Shown here: positions 37,891 through 46,344 of the stretch, one piece after another | How the letters are laid out: the number at the start of each line of letters is the position of its first letter | How positions within the stretch are numbered: position 1 is the first letter of the stretch | Assembly: GCA_028821195.1 (NCBI GenBank) | Contig: JAPPHB010000003.1 | Span: forward strand, 33,060 to 97,059 | DNA from: Gammaproteobacteria bacterium | GTDB taxonomy: Bacteria; Gemmatimonadota; Gemmatimonadetes; Longimicrobiales; Gaopeijiaceae | Length of the DNA stretch: 64,000 nt | Direction of reading: 5' to 3' | The notes under the pieces: generated by a model | What the model saw: the letters and a program-made list of their open reading frames with translations, nothing else | Databases searched by the model: none | What the model was told of the DNA's origin: nothing | Program-made: the position numbers and the translations under genes

Positions 37891-38064
37891 GTCTGCCAAA
37901 ATGTCTGACGACAACAAGTTGCGGGTGATCGGCATGACAGAATGTCAGCCTGGCGGGGCAGAGCGAACAGACGAGTCTGCCATTTTGTCAGGTGGTGGAT
38001 GCGCGGGATGGGGCGGGGTTGCGGTCCCGACGGGAGGAGGGGAAAGTCTGCCAAAATGGCAGAC
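37891..38064. promoter_or_regulatory. Four palindromic enhancer-like sites upstream of hsp20
   Basis: Four inverted repeats share the pattern TGNCA-N3-TGNCA, extended to CTGNCA/TGNCAG: 37891-37909 (GTCTGCCA-AAA-TGTCTGAC), 37935-37947 (TGACA-GAA-TGTCA), 37977-37991 (CTGCCA-TTT-TGTCAG) and 38046-38064 (GTCTGCCA-AAA-TGGCAGAC, perfect 8-3-8). Centres are 41, 43 and 71 bp apart, the first two near four helical turns. Relative to the predicted start they lie near -43, -84, -127 and -198, suiting a bacterial enhancer-binding protein. Confidence 0.7.
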
Positions 38065-38067
38065 GGC

Positions 38068-40599
38068 TTATGTCGAGAGTCCTGACCCGGACGAGGAAGT
38101 TCGCCGCCGACCCTGTCCGGCCCGGCCGGCTACCCGCCCGGCGGCGGCCACCAGATCGGTCATGAGCCCGGCTGCAGTGACCTCGGGTCCCGCTCCGGGG
38201 CCCTGAATCACCATGGGATGATCAGCGTACCAGCGAGAGCGGATGACGAGGAGGTTTTCGGTTCCGCGGGTTCGTGCGGCGGGTTGGTCTTCGGGCACCA
38301 CCTCCAGGCGGACGGACGCCGCGCCCTGGGCCACCCGCGCCAGGCAGACGAGACGCCCCCCTTGCGCCGCCGCCGCACGGGTCCGCTCGGCCATCTCGGC
38401 GTCGAGCCCGGAGAGCCGTTCGATGAACTCCCCGACCGGACCGGGCTGGAGGAGCCGCTCCGGGAGAATCGGTTCGATCTCGACATCGGAAGGTTCCAGG
38501 GGGATCCCCGCCGTGCGTGCAAGGATGACGAGCTTTCGGACCACGTCCCTGAGGCCCAGGTCCTCCCTCGGATCCGGCTCGGAGATCCCTCTCCGCCGGG
38601 CTTCCTCGACCGCCGAACTGAACCGCCGCCCGCGGCTCAACCGGTCCATCAGGAAGGTGAGCGTGCCCGACAGCGTCCCCTCGAGGGAGATGACGGTGTC
38701 GCCGCTGCGCCGAAGGTCGGCGATCATGCGCACCATCGGGAGGCCGGCCCCCACGGTCGTTCCGTGGTGGAGGCCGCCCCCGCGCCCGGCAAGGCGCATG
38801 AGCGTCGCGTACTCCTCGACCGGGCCGGAGAGGGGAATTTTGTTGGCCGTGACAACGGCGGCGCCGGCCCGGAGATAGCCCGCGTAGCTCGCCGCGACTG
38901 TCGCGCTCGCGGTGCAATCGACGACGACGAGCGGGTCGCCCGTCCAGACGGCCTCGAAGGCCCGGTCGGGGTCACCGTCGCCCTTCTCCAGGTGCGACCT
39001 CCACCGCCCTGCCGCCAGGCCCTCGAGGTCGGTTGCGGCCTTCCGGCTGTTCGAGATCCCGACCAGGACGGGCTGGACCCCGTGCGGGCGCATCGCGTTG
39101 TCTCCGCTTGCGGCGAACTGGTCGAGGAAGGCTCCGCCGACCCCGCCCGCCCCGAGGACGAGGATGCGGACGGGTTCCAGTTCGTCCGGCGGGCTGAAGA
39201 AGGCGCGGTGGACGGTGCGGAGCGCGACGCCCTCCTGCGCCGCGCTCACGACCCATGAGATGTTGCGTTCGGAGGATCCCTGGGCGACGGCGTGCACGTT
39301 GACCCTCGCAGCTCCCAGGGCCGAGAAGAGTTTCCCGGAGACGCCGGGAGTGTACCGCATCCCCTCGCCCACGACCGCGAGGATCGAAAACCCCTGCTCG
39401 ACGGTCGGGTCGCGCAAGAGCCGCGACTCCCGCTCCCTTCGGAACTCGGTCCCCAGGGCGGCCCGCGCCCGCTCCGCGTCGGCACCCCTGACCGCCAGGG
39501 ACAAGGCGTGCGCGCCCGAGTCCTGCGTGAAGAGAAGCGAGTCCACGTCGGCGACACGGAGCGCACGGAAGATCCGTTGCGAGGCCTCCGTAACGCCGAC
39601 CGTCTCGACCCCGGCGAGCCGGATCAACGCCACGTCCCGAGTCGCGGAGATCCCGCGCACCGGCCGAAGAGGGTCCCGCTGAACCGAAGTCACAACCAGC
39701 GTCCCGGGGAGAGACGGATCGAGGGTGCTGCGGATCCTCAGCCGGATCCCGGCGCTCCGGGCAGGCTCCACCGCCGGGGGGCAGATCACCTGCGCGCCGA
39801 AGTGGGCGAGCTCGAGGAGCTCCGCGTAGGTGATCTCGCGCACCGGGGCGGCTTCCGGCACGGCCTCGGGATCCGCGGTGAGAACCCCGTCCACATCCGT
39901 CCAGATCTCGACCTCAGCCGCGCCCAGCATCGAGCCGAGAAGGGTGGCCGTGTAGTCGGACGCGCCCCGGCCGAGCGTGGTCGTCTGCCCGTCCGCAGTC
40001 GAGGCGATGAACCCGGTGACGACCGGGATTCCCGCGTCTCCGGGAAGCCGCGCGCGCACCAGCTTCCGCGACCTCTGCCGGTCCACCCGCGCCCCGCCGA
40101 AGCGGGTGTCGGTGCGGAGAAGCTCCCTCGCGTCCACGTCGACGGCGGCGATCCCATGGGAACGCAAGCAGGCGGCGACGAGCATCGAGGAGAGCAGTTC
40201 CCCGAAGGAGAGCATCCAGTCACGCGTGCGGAGGGTGCATTCGCCCAGAAGCTGGGCCCCGTTCGCCAGGCGCCGGAGGTCGTCCATTGCCGCATCGAGG
40301 CGGAGGGCGAGGCCCGGCGCTTCGTCGGTCGGAGCGAGGACGTGGAGAAGCTCCCGGTGCATCTCCGCGATCTCCCGCGTCACCGACGCGTGTCCGGAGT
40401 CCCCTCGCCCCGCAAGCTCGGCGACCTCGACCAGCCGGTCCGTCGTTCCGTTGACCGCGGAGACGACCACGACAGGGGTGGAGTTGGCCCGGGAATCGGC
40501 GACGAGATCGACGACGCGCCGGATACGCGCGGCGCTGCCGACCGAGGTCCCCCCGAACTTCATCACCCGAATCGGATACGGGTGGTTCGGCTTGATCAT
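38068..40599 (-). CDS. thrA: Bifunctional aspartokinase/homoserine dehydrogenase
   Basis: 843-aa fusion catalysing the first and third steps toward threonine and methionine. Aspartokinase: VMKFGGTSVGSAARI near the start, LGRGASDYTATLLG mid-domain. ACT-type regulatory region around residues 320-460 (VALIRLAGVETVGV, ILAVVGEGMRYTPG). Homoserine dehydrogenase: ILVLGAGGVGGAFLDQF for NAD(P), then VTANKIPLSG, GTTVGAGLPMV, LEGTLSGTLTFLMDRL and EPDPREDLGLRDV. Same order as enterobacterial ThrA. The ACT domains predict feedback inhibition by threonine. No attenuator leader is evident upstream. Confidence 0.95.
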   Translation of the reverse strand: MIKPNHPYPIRVMKFGGTSVGSAARIRRVVDLVADSRANSTPVVVVSAVNGTTDRLVEVAELAGRGDSGHASVTREIAEMHRELLHVLAPTDEAPGLALRLDAAMDDLRRLANGAQLLGECTLRTRDWMLSFGELLSSMLVAACLRSHGIAAVDVDARELLRTDTRFGGARVDRQRSRKLVRARLPGDAGIPVVTGFIASTADGQTTTLGRGASDYTATLLGSMLGAAEVEIWTDVDGVLTADPEAVPEAAPVREITYAELLELAHFGAQVICPPAVEPARSAGIRLRIRSTLDPSLPGTLVVTSVQRDPLRPVRGISATRDVALIRLAGVETVGVTEASQRIFRALRVADVDSLLFTQDSGAHALSLAVRGADAERARAALGTEFRRERESRLLRDPTVEQGFSILAVVGEGMRYTPGVSGKLFSALGAARVNVHAVAQGSSERNISWVVSAAQEGVALRTVHRAFFSPPDELEPVRILVLGAGGVGGAFLDQFAASGDNAMRPHGVQPVLVGISNSRKAATDLEGLAAGRWRSHLEKGDGDPDRAFEAVWTGDPLVVVDCTASATVAASYAGYLRAGAAVVTANKIPLSGPVEEYATLMRLAGRGGGLHHGTTVGAGLPMVRMIADLRRSGDTVISLEGTLSGTLTFLMDRLSRGRRFSSAVEEARRRGISEPDPREDLGLRDVVRKLVILARTAGIPLEPSDVEIEPILPERLLQPGPVGEFIERLSGLDAEMAERTRAAAAQGGRLVCLARVAQGAASVRLEVVPEDQPAARTRGTENLLVIRSRWYADHPMVIQGPGAGPEVTAAGLMTDLVAAAGRVAGRAGQGRRRTSSSGSGLST

Positions 40600-40721
40600 G
40601 GCGGGAATAAACCGCTACCCCGCGACATGGTCAAGCCTCCGGCAAGCTACCGGACGGGGGACCGCGCGGAGTGGGATCCCGGCTCAGTCCCCGAGGGAGC
40701 GGACAGATGACGCGCGGGCGG

Positions 40722-41651
40722 TCAGTTCGGGAGGATCAGAGCCAGGCGGGCGGCGCCGCGTTCGGGGGTGACCGCGCGCGGGAGCAGGTGGCCGCCGGCG
40801 GAGGCGACGAGTTGCTCCGCATCGGCGCGGAGGGGACCGTCAGGGGAGATGAGGCCGCCGGCCAGCGCGACGGTGGGCGGGTCGCCGGACGGGGACGGAA
40901 AGAGCTCGCGGATGGCGGCGGAGAGCTGATCTCCGAGCGCGTGCAGTGCGCGCCGGATCACGGCGGTGGCAGGGGCGTCGCCGGAGCGGGCGGTGTGGAT
41001 CGCGAGGGGCGCGAGGGCGGCGATGTCGGCCTTGGTGGCGGATTCGGCCCAGGCGGGCAGGTGGCGCGGCCGGTCGAGGCCGAGGGAATCCAGCAGGGCG
41101 GCGGTGAGGGCGGTCGGGGGGCCGCGCCGGTCGGTTGCGGCCGCGACGGCGCGCAGGGCCGACACGCCGATGTGGTAGCCGCTCCCTTCGTCGCCCATCA
41201 CCCCGCCCCATCCGCCCACCTGCAGACGGCGGCCGCCTTCCGCCGCCCCCAGCACCACCGAGCCGGTGCCGGCCACCACCACGATGCCCGGGCCGCCGCC
41301 GAAGGCGTCGTGGAAGGCGGCCTCCACGTCGGTGCCGACCCGCACCGCGCGTGCGATCCGTTCGTCGCGCAGGGCCGCTTCCAGGGCGCGGCGCACGCGC
41401 GGCCGGCCGGCGCCGGCCAGTCCCGCCCAGAGCGCCGGGAGCGGCAGGGCCACTCCGGCCGGGTCGGCCGCGCGGCGGACGGTGTCGGCGACCACCCGGG
41501 CCGCGGGGGCGGGGCGGTTGGGACGCACCAGGGCGGCGGGGCCTTCGGCACGGCCGGCGGTCGCGCCGTCGCGGGCGAGGAGCAGGACGCGGGTGCGGGT
41601 GCCGCCCCCATCGACGCCCGCGACGTACGGTCCGGTCACGGGGACGGGCAT
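40722..41651 (-). CDS. BadF/BcrA-family amino-sugar kinase (GlcNAc/MurNAc kinase-like)
   Basis: 309-aa ASKHA-fold kinase. VAGVDGGGTRTRVLLL is the phosphate-1 loop, VVAGTGSVVLGA and GDEGSGYHIGVSALRA the phosphate-2/sugar region, and VALAGGLIS the adenosine motif. Members include GlcNAc kinases and clostridial MurK, which phosphorylates both MurNAc and GlcNAc. The four neighbouring genes release or move muropeptide sugars, so that substrate class is inferred. An alternative start at 41708 would overlap the symporter gene by 17 bp; 41651 begins just before the kinase fold. Confidence 0.82.
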   Translation of the reverse strand: MPVPVTGPYVAGVDGGGTRTRVLLLARDGATAGRAEGPAALVRPNRPAPAARVVADTVRRAADPAGVALPLPALWAGLAGAGRPRVRRALEAALRDERIARAVRVGTDVEAAFHDAFGGGPGIVVVAGTGSVVLGAAEGGRRLQVGGWGGVMGDEGSGYHIGVSALRAVAAATDRRGPPTALTAALLDSLGLDRPRHLPAWAESATKADIAALAPLAIHTARSGDAPATAVIRRALHALGDQLSAAIRELFPSPSGDPPTVALAGGLISPDGPLRADAEQLVASAGGHLLPRAVTPERGAARLALILPN

Positions 41652-41691
41652 GGGGGGAGCACGGCCGGCTGCCGGACCTGGCCCATGCCCA

Positions 41692-43143
41692 TCAGCCGCC
41701 GCCGACACGAGCCGCCGGCCGCGCAGCGGCCAGCACCATCCCCACCACCACCGTGATCGCCGTGCCGATGAGCACGAACCAGGGCCACGCCACCCGGTCG
41801 GGCGCCAGGATCCAGATGGCCGTAACCACGCCGATGCCGGTCACCATGCCGGCCGCCGTTCCCCCCGCGGTGGCGCGGCGCGACAACACCCCCAGCGCGA
41901 AAGCCCCCAGCAGCCCGCCGTAGACCAGCGAGGCAACGGCGAGGGCCACTTCCACCGCGCTGGTGCCGGCGCTCAGCGGGATGAACAGGATCGCGCCCCC
42001 GACCAGCAGCCCGGCCCAGACCAGGGTGAAGAGCTTGCCGGCCCGAAGGATGCGCGCGTCGTCGTCGATGCCGCGCGCAGGGGCCCAGAAGTCGTAGGCG
42101 GAGGAGGATGCCAGCGAGTTAATGGACGAGGAGAGCGACGACATCGCCGCCGCGAACACGCCCGCGATCAGCAGCCCGGTGACTCCGGGGGGAAGCTCCT
42201 CGACGATGAAGCGCGCGAAGATCTCGTCCGAGGCAGCGAAGGCGCGGTTCTCGTAGAAGGCCCACAGGCCGAGCCCCACCAGCAGGAAGACGGCGAACTG
42301 GCCCACCACCGCGACGCCGCTCCCGATGAGGGCTCTGCGGCTGGCCGCCAGGTCCTTGCAGGTGAGCAGACGCTGCACGATGAGTTGGTCGGTGCCGTGG
42401 GAGGCCATCGCCAGGAAGCCGCCGCCCAGCAGCCCCGCCCACAGGGTGTAGGGGACCGAGAAGTCGAGAGACAGGTCTACGATGCGGAGCTTGCCCGCCG
42501 CGCCCGCCTGCGAGAGGATCGTCCCCCATCCGCCATCGACAAGACCCTGCAGGACCACGACGGCGATGGCCGCACCCACCAGATAGAGCGCCATCTGCAC
42601 CGCATCCACCCAGACCACCGCCTTGATGCCGCCGAAGTAGGTGTAGACCACCGTGAGCGCGCCGATCACCAGGATTGAGAGCGGGTAGGGCCAGCCGGTC
42701 ACCAGCGCGAGCGGGATGGCGGTGGCGAAGAGGCGCACGGAATCGGCGAGGAGCCGGGTCACCATGAAGATCGCCGAGGTGAGGCGCCGCACCCCGCTGC
42801 CGAAGCGGGCGCCCAGGAGGGCATAGGCGGTCTTGAGCTCGCCCCGGTAGTAGGCGGGCAGCAGCAGGGACGCGACCACCAGCCGGCCCGCCAGGTATCC
42901 GAAGGTGAGCTGCAGGAATCCCAGAGTGCCCAGGTACGCGACCCCGGGGATGGAGAGGAACGTCAGCGTGCTGGTCTCGGTGGCCACCACCGACAGCAGC
43001 ACCGCCCCCCAGGGCAGCCTTCGGTTTCCCAGGAAGTAGTCCGACCCGCCCCGCTGGCGGCGGCCCAGCCAGGCGCCCCAGGCGGTGGTGGCGGCCAGGT
43101 AGGCCACCAGCACGGCCAGGTCGACGCCTCCGAAGCCGTTCAA
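41692..43143 (-). CDS. Sodium:solute symporter (SSS family)
   Basis: 483-aa membrane transporter with about 13 hydrophobic spans. The N-terminal GGSDYFLGNRRLPWGAVLLS, SVVATETSTLTFLSIPG and later YTYFGGIKAVVWVDAVQ are SSS hallmarks. It takes up a solute using a sodium gradient. Between an amino-sugar kinase and two NagZ-type enzymes, a GlcNAc, MurNAc or muropeptide cargo is likely but inferred. The next gene upstream on this strand ends 28 bp away. Confidence 0.92.
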   Translation of the reverse strand: MNGFGGVDLAVLVAYLAATTAWGAWLGRRQRGGSDYFLGNRRLPWGAVLLSVVATETSTLTFLSIPGVAYLGTLGFLQLTFGYLAGRLVVASLLLPAYYRGELKTAYALLGARFGSGVRRLTSAIFMVTRLLADSVRLFATAIPLALVTGWPYPLSILVIGALTVVYTYFGGIKAVVWVDAVQMALYLVGAAIAVVVLQGLVDGGWGTILSQAGAAGKLRIVDLSLDFSVPYTLWAGLLGGGFLAMASHGTDQLIVQRLLTCKDLAASRRALIGSGVAVVGQFAVFLLVGLGLWAFYENRAFAASDEIFARFIVEELPPGVTGLLIAGVFAAAMSSLSSSINSLASSSAYDFWAPARGIDDDARILRAGKLFTLVWAGLLVGGAILFIPLSAGTSAVEVALAVASLVYGGLLGAFALGVLSRRATAGGTAAGMVTGIGVVTAIWILAPDRVAWPWFVLIGTAITVVVGMVLAAARPAARVGGG

Positions 43144-43171
43144 TACACCCCCGTGAGCCGGGCGCGGAGGA

Positions 43172-46100
43172 TCACGAAGGCGGCCGGGGCTCGATGTCGA
43201 GGTCGGTGACGGCCTGGGCGGCGAGGTCGTGGATCTCGCGGCGCAGCGGGACGTGCCGGCTGTTGTCGCGGGTGGGGTTGACCCGGTTCAGGAGCAGCAC
43301 CACGGCCAGGTCGAGCTCGGGGTCGATCCACACGGAGGGGCCGGTGAAGCCGGTGTGGCCGAAGGCGCGCCCGGTGAAGAACCGTCCTGCCGAGGAGTTG
43401 CCGGAGGGGGTGTCCCAGCCGGTGGCGCGACTCGCGCCGGCGTCGTAACGGCGGGTGAAGCCGTTCACCGTCGCAGGCTCGACGACGCGAACCGTCCCGG
43501 ACCGCGGGGTGCTGCAGGGGATGGCCAGCGTGCGGTCGCAGGGACCGGCGCTGCCTCCGGCCAGCATCATGGCGGCGTAGACGGCGATGTCGCGCGCGGA
43601 GGAGAAGAGACCGGCGTGGCCGGCGACGCCCCCCACCGCGTACGCGTTCTCGTCATGGACCACCCCGCGCACGTGGACGCCCCGGTAGTCGGCGTCGATC
43701 TCGGTGGGGGCCACGCGCCCGTGCAGCGCCGAGTCGGGGTTGAAGCCGGTGTCCTGCATGCCGAGCGGCCCCCACACGCGCTCGCTCAGGAAGCGGTCGA
43801 GCGGCCGGCCGGTGATCTCCTCGATGGCCCACGCCACCGTCATCATGCCGATGTCCGAATACACCGTGCTGTCGCCCGGCGCGTAGTCGAGGGGCAGCTC
43901 GGCGATGGCCTGCTGGTAGGCCTCCACGCCCTCCATCTCCAGGAAGAAGCGGCGGAAGGGAGGCAGCCCGCCCCGGTGCAGCAGCAGTTGGCGCACGGTG
44001 ACCGCCTCCTTGCGCGGGTCGCCCGCCGACCACCAGGGCAGGTAGCGCACCACGGGGGCGTCCAAGTCGAGGCGGCCCTCGTCCACCAGGATCATGGCGG
44101 CCGTGGTGGTGCCCATCACCTTGGTGACCGAAGCCATGTCGTAGATGGAGGAAGGGGTGGCGGGCGCGGACGCGGGATCCCAGTCCAGGCGGCCGTAGCC
44201 GCGCAGGCGCACCAACTGGCCGTGGCGCACGACGGCGAGCGCCGCGCCCGGGCTGGCCGAGTCGGCGATGGCGTCGAGGATGCGGCGGTCGAGCGCCTCC
44301 AGGACGGCCGCCGACATGCCCGCGGCGGCGGGATCGCCCTCGAGCGGGCTGATCTGCCCCTGTGCCTCCTGGTCGTCGTCCGCAGCGCGCGCGGCAGTCA
44401 CGAACTCCAGTGGTTGCACGACCCACGACGGCACGGCCATCAGGGCCTCCCGGATCGCCGCCGGTTCCGGGAGTGCTTCCCTCCGGAGCCCGCCACCTGC
44501 CGCGTGGTCGGGCGGAATGCTGATGGGGAGCGTGCCGGAGATCTCCGCAGCTCCCATGAGCGCGAAGGCCCCGGCGCGCTGCGAGACCTCGTGGCTGCCC
44601 CAGGCGATGAGGTAGCTGCCCAGGTCCTCGAAGGCGCTCAGCGAGTAGGGATTGCCGAAGGAGGAGACCACCACCGCGCCGCGCGCGGACAGCTCGCCCA
44701 CCATGTCGCGCAGCGCATCCGGGACCGCCACCGAACCCGCTCCCGCGAACGGGGGCACGTACACGTTCAGGAGCACCACGTCCGCGTCGCCCGCGGCGTC
44801 CTGCACCGCCTGGTACGCCGCCGCATCCGATCCCTCGTCGAGGCGGCGGCTCACCAACGCGTCCACGAAGCGCGCGGCCACCCGGTTGAACTCGATGCCG
44901 GCGATCAGGTCCTGGTCGCGGGCGTAGGTGACGCTCACCACCCGGCCGCGGGCATCGGCGGGGAGCGGCACCAGGCCGTCGCGGTCGCGCACCAGGGTGA
45001 CGGAGCGCTCGGCGGCCAGGTCGGCGAAGGTCAGGTGCCCGGCGGAGCCCGCCACCTCGGGCACGGTCGCCAAGTCGACGGTGCGGCGCTCGTGGAGCCC
45101 CACGCGCGCCTTGGCGGCCAGCAGCAGCCGCACCGACCGGTCGATGCGTTCGGGGGCCACCCGGCCCGTGCGCACCGCGACCTCCACTGCGTCGATGGCC
45201 TCGCCCACATTCTCCGGCACGAGGAGCACGTCCGAGCCGGCTTCGAGCGCCAGCACCGCCGCTTCTCCCGCCCCGTATCCGCGCGAGATCGCGCCCATCC
45301 TCAGTGCATCCGTGAAGATCAGGCCATCGAACTCCATGTCCTCGCGCAGGAGCTCCGTGAGGAAGTAGGGCGACAGCGTCGCCGGCACATCGCTCCCCAG
45401 GATGCCGGGCACCGCGACGTGCGCCGTCATCACCGCGTCCACCCCGGCGGACACGGCCCGCCGGAACGGCACCAGCTCCATCGCCTCCAGGCGCTCCCTG
45501 TCCGCGGTCACCACCGGCAGTTCGATGTGCGAGTCGGTGCGGGTGTCGCCGTGACCCGGAAAGTGCTTCGCCGTGGTGAGCACGCCGCCCGCGCGCGCGC
45601 CCTCGATGTACGCTGTCCCCAGCCGCGCCACCGCCTCCGGGTCCTCGCCGAAGGCACGGGTGTTGATGATGGGATTCTCGGGATTCGAGTTGACGTCGAG
45701 AACCGGGGCGAAGTTCAGGTGCACGCCGAGCGCGCGCGCCTCAACCGCCGTGATGCGCCCGTACTCGTGGGCGAAGGCCGGGTCGCCGATGGCGCCGAAG
45801 GCCATCGTGGGCGGGAAGCTGGTGCCACCGCCCTGGGGGAGCAGGGTGGGAAGCGCGTAGGAGTGATTGACGCGCATCCCCGGACCCCCGTTCTCGAAGT
45901 CCGCCGTGACCAGCAGCGGGACGCGCGCGGCGTTCTGGAGGCGGTTCAGCAGCGAGGCGTAGGAGTGGGGCGAGCCGATCGAGATGACGACCCCTCCGAT
46001 CCCGTCCTCCGTCACCCATCGCTCCAGCGTGCGGAAGCTTGCGTCGCTCGACGAGGCGTACCCGCCGGGGATCCAGGGAACCACGAGCTGCGCGATGCGC

Positions 46101-46285
46101 TCGCGCAGGGAGAGCGAGGCGAGCGTCTCATCCACCCATGTACTCGCCCGGCCATCGAGTTCATCGTAGTAGATGGCCGCAGGCGATCCTTCCGCTCCGC
46201 CGGAGTCCTGAGCCGGGCCCTCGCAGGCTGCCCCGATGGCAAGCAGGAGGAGCAACGCCGCCGGCCACGACCACGGGACTGCCAT
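43172..46285 (-). CDS. Lipoprotein fusing GH3 beta-N-acetylglucosaminidase (NagZ) to an AmiE-like serine hydrolase
   Basis: 1,037-aa lipoprotein (MAVPWSWPAALLLLL then AIGAAC). N-terminal GH3 domain: KHFPGHGDT with RTDSHIELPVV, the NagZ His/Asp loop, and the nucleophile in TDALRMGAIS. A GH3 C-terminal domain follows. From about residue 670 a beta-lactamase-fold serine hydrolase begins: SIYDMASVTKVMGTT (Ser-x-x-Lys), YSDIGMMTVAW (Tyr motif), FGHTGFTG. In Bacillus subtilis nagZ and amiE are separate neighbouring genes in the MurNAc cluster; here they are fused. The product would trim GlcNAc and stem peptides from peptidoglycan fragments outside the cytoplasm. Confidence 0.9.
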   Translation of the reverse strand: MAVPWSWPAALLLLLAIGAACEGPAQDSGGAEGSPAAIYYDELDGRASTWVDETLASLSLRERIAQLVVPWIPGGYASSSDASFRTLERWVTEDGIGGVVISIGSPHSYASLLNRLQNAARVPLLVTADFENGGPGMRVNHSYALPTLLPQGGGTSFPPTMAFGAIGDPAFAHEYGRITAVEARALGVHLNFAPVLDVNSNPENPIINTRAFGEDPEAVARLGTAYIEGARAGGVLTTAKHFPGHGDTRTDSHIELPVVTADRERLEAMELVPFRRAVSAGVDAVMTAHVAVPGILGSDVPATLSPYFLTELLREDMEFDGLIFTDALRMGAISRGYGAGEAAVLALEAGSDVLLVPENVGEAIDAVEVAVRTGRVAPERIDRSVRLLLAAKARVGLHERRTVDLATVPEVAGSAGHLTFADLAAERSVTLVRDRDGLVPLPADARGRVVSVTYARDQDLIAGIEFNRVAARFVDALVSRRLDEGSDAAAYQAVQDAAGDADVVLLNVYVPPFAGAGSVAVPDALRDMVGELSARGAVVVSSFGNPYSLSAFEDLGSYLIAWGSHEVSQRAGAFALMGAAEISGTLPISIPPDHAAGGGLRREALPEPAAIREALMAVPSWVVQPLEFVTAARAADDDQEAQGQISPLEGDPAAAGMSAAVLEALDRRILDAIADSASPGAALAVVRHGQLVRLRGYGRLDWDPASAPATPSSIYDMASVTKVMGTTTAAMILVDEGRLDLDAPVVRYLPWWSAGDPRKEAVTVRQLLLHRGGLPPFRRFFLEMEGVEAYQQAIAELPLDYAPGDSTVYSDIGMMTVAWAIEEITGRPLDRFLSERVWGPLGMQDTGFNPDSALHGRVAPTEIDADYRGVHVRGVVHDENAYAVGGVAGHAGLFSSARDIAVYAAMMLAGGSAGPCDRTLAIPCSTPRSGTVRVVEPATVNGFTRRYDAGASRATGWDTPSGNSSAGRFFTGRAFGHTGFTGPSVWIDPELDLAVVLLLNRVNPTRDNSRHVPLRREIHDLAAQAVTDLDIEPRPPS

Positions 46286-46344
46286 CCCGACCTGTCCTGG
46301 AGGCGGCCCTGCGGGACGAACCCGCCTGACGTGCTGCACGCCCC

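Noticed and set aside
40600..40721. Small GC hairpin upstream of thrA, considered as a riboswitch or attenuator
   Set aside because: No run of Thr/Ile codons in a leader peptide, no T-run and no recognisable riboswitch core.
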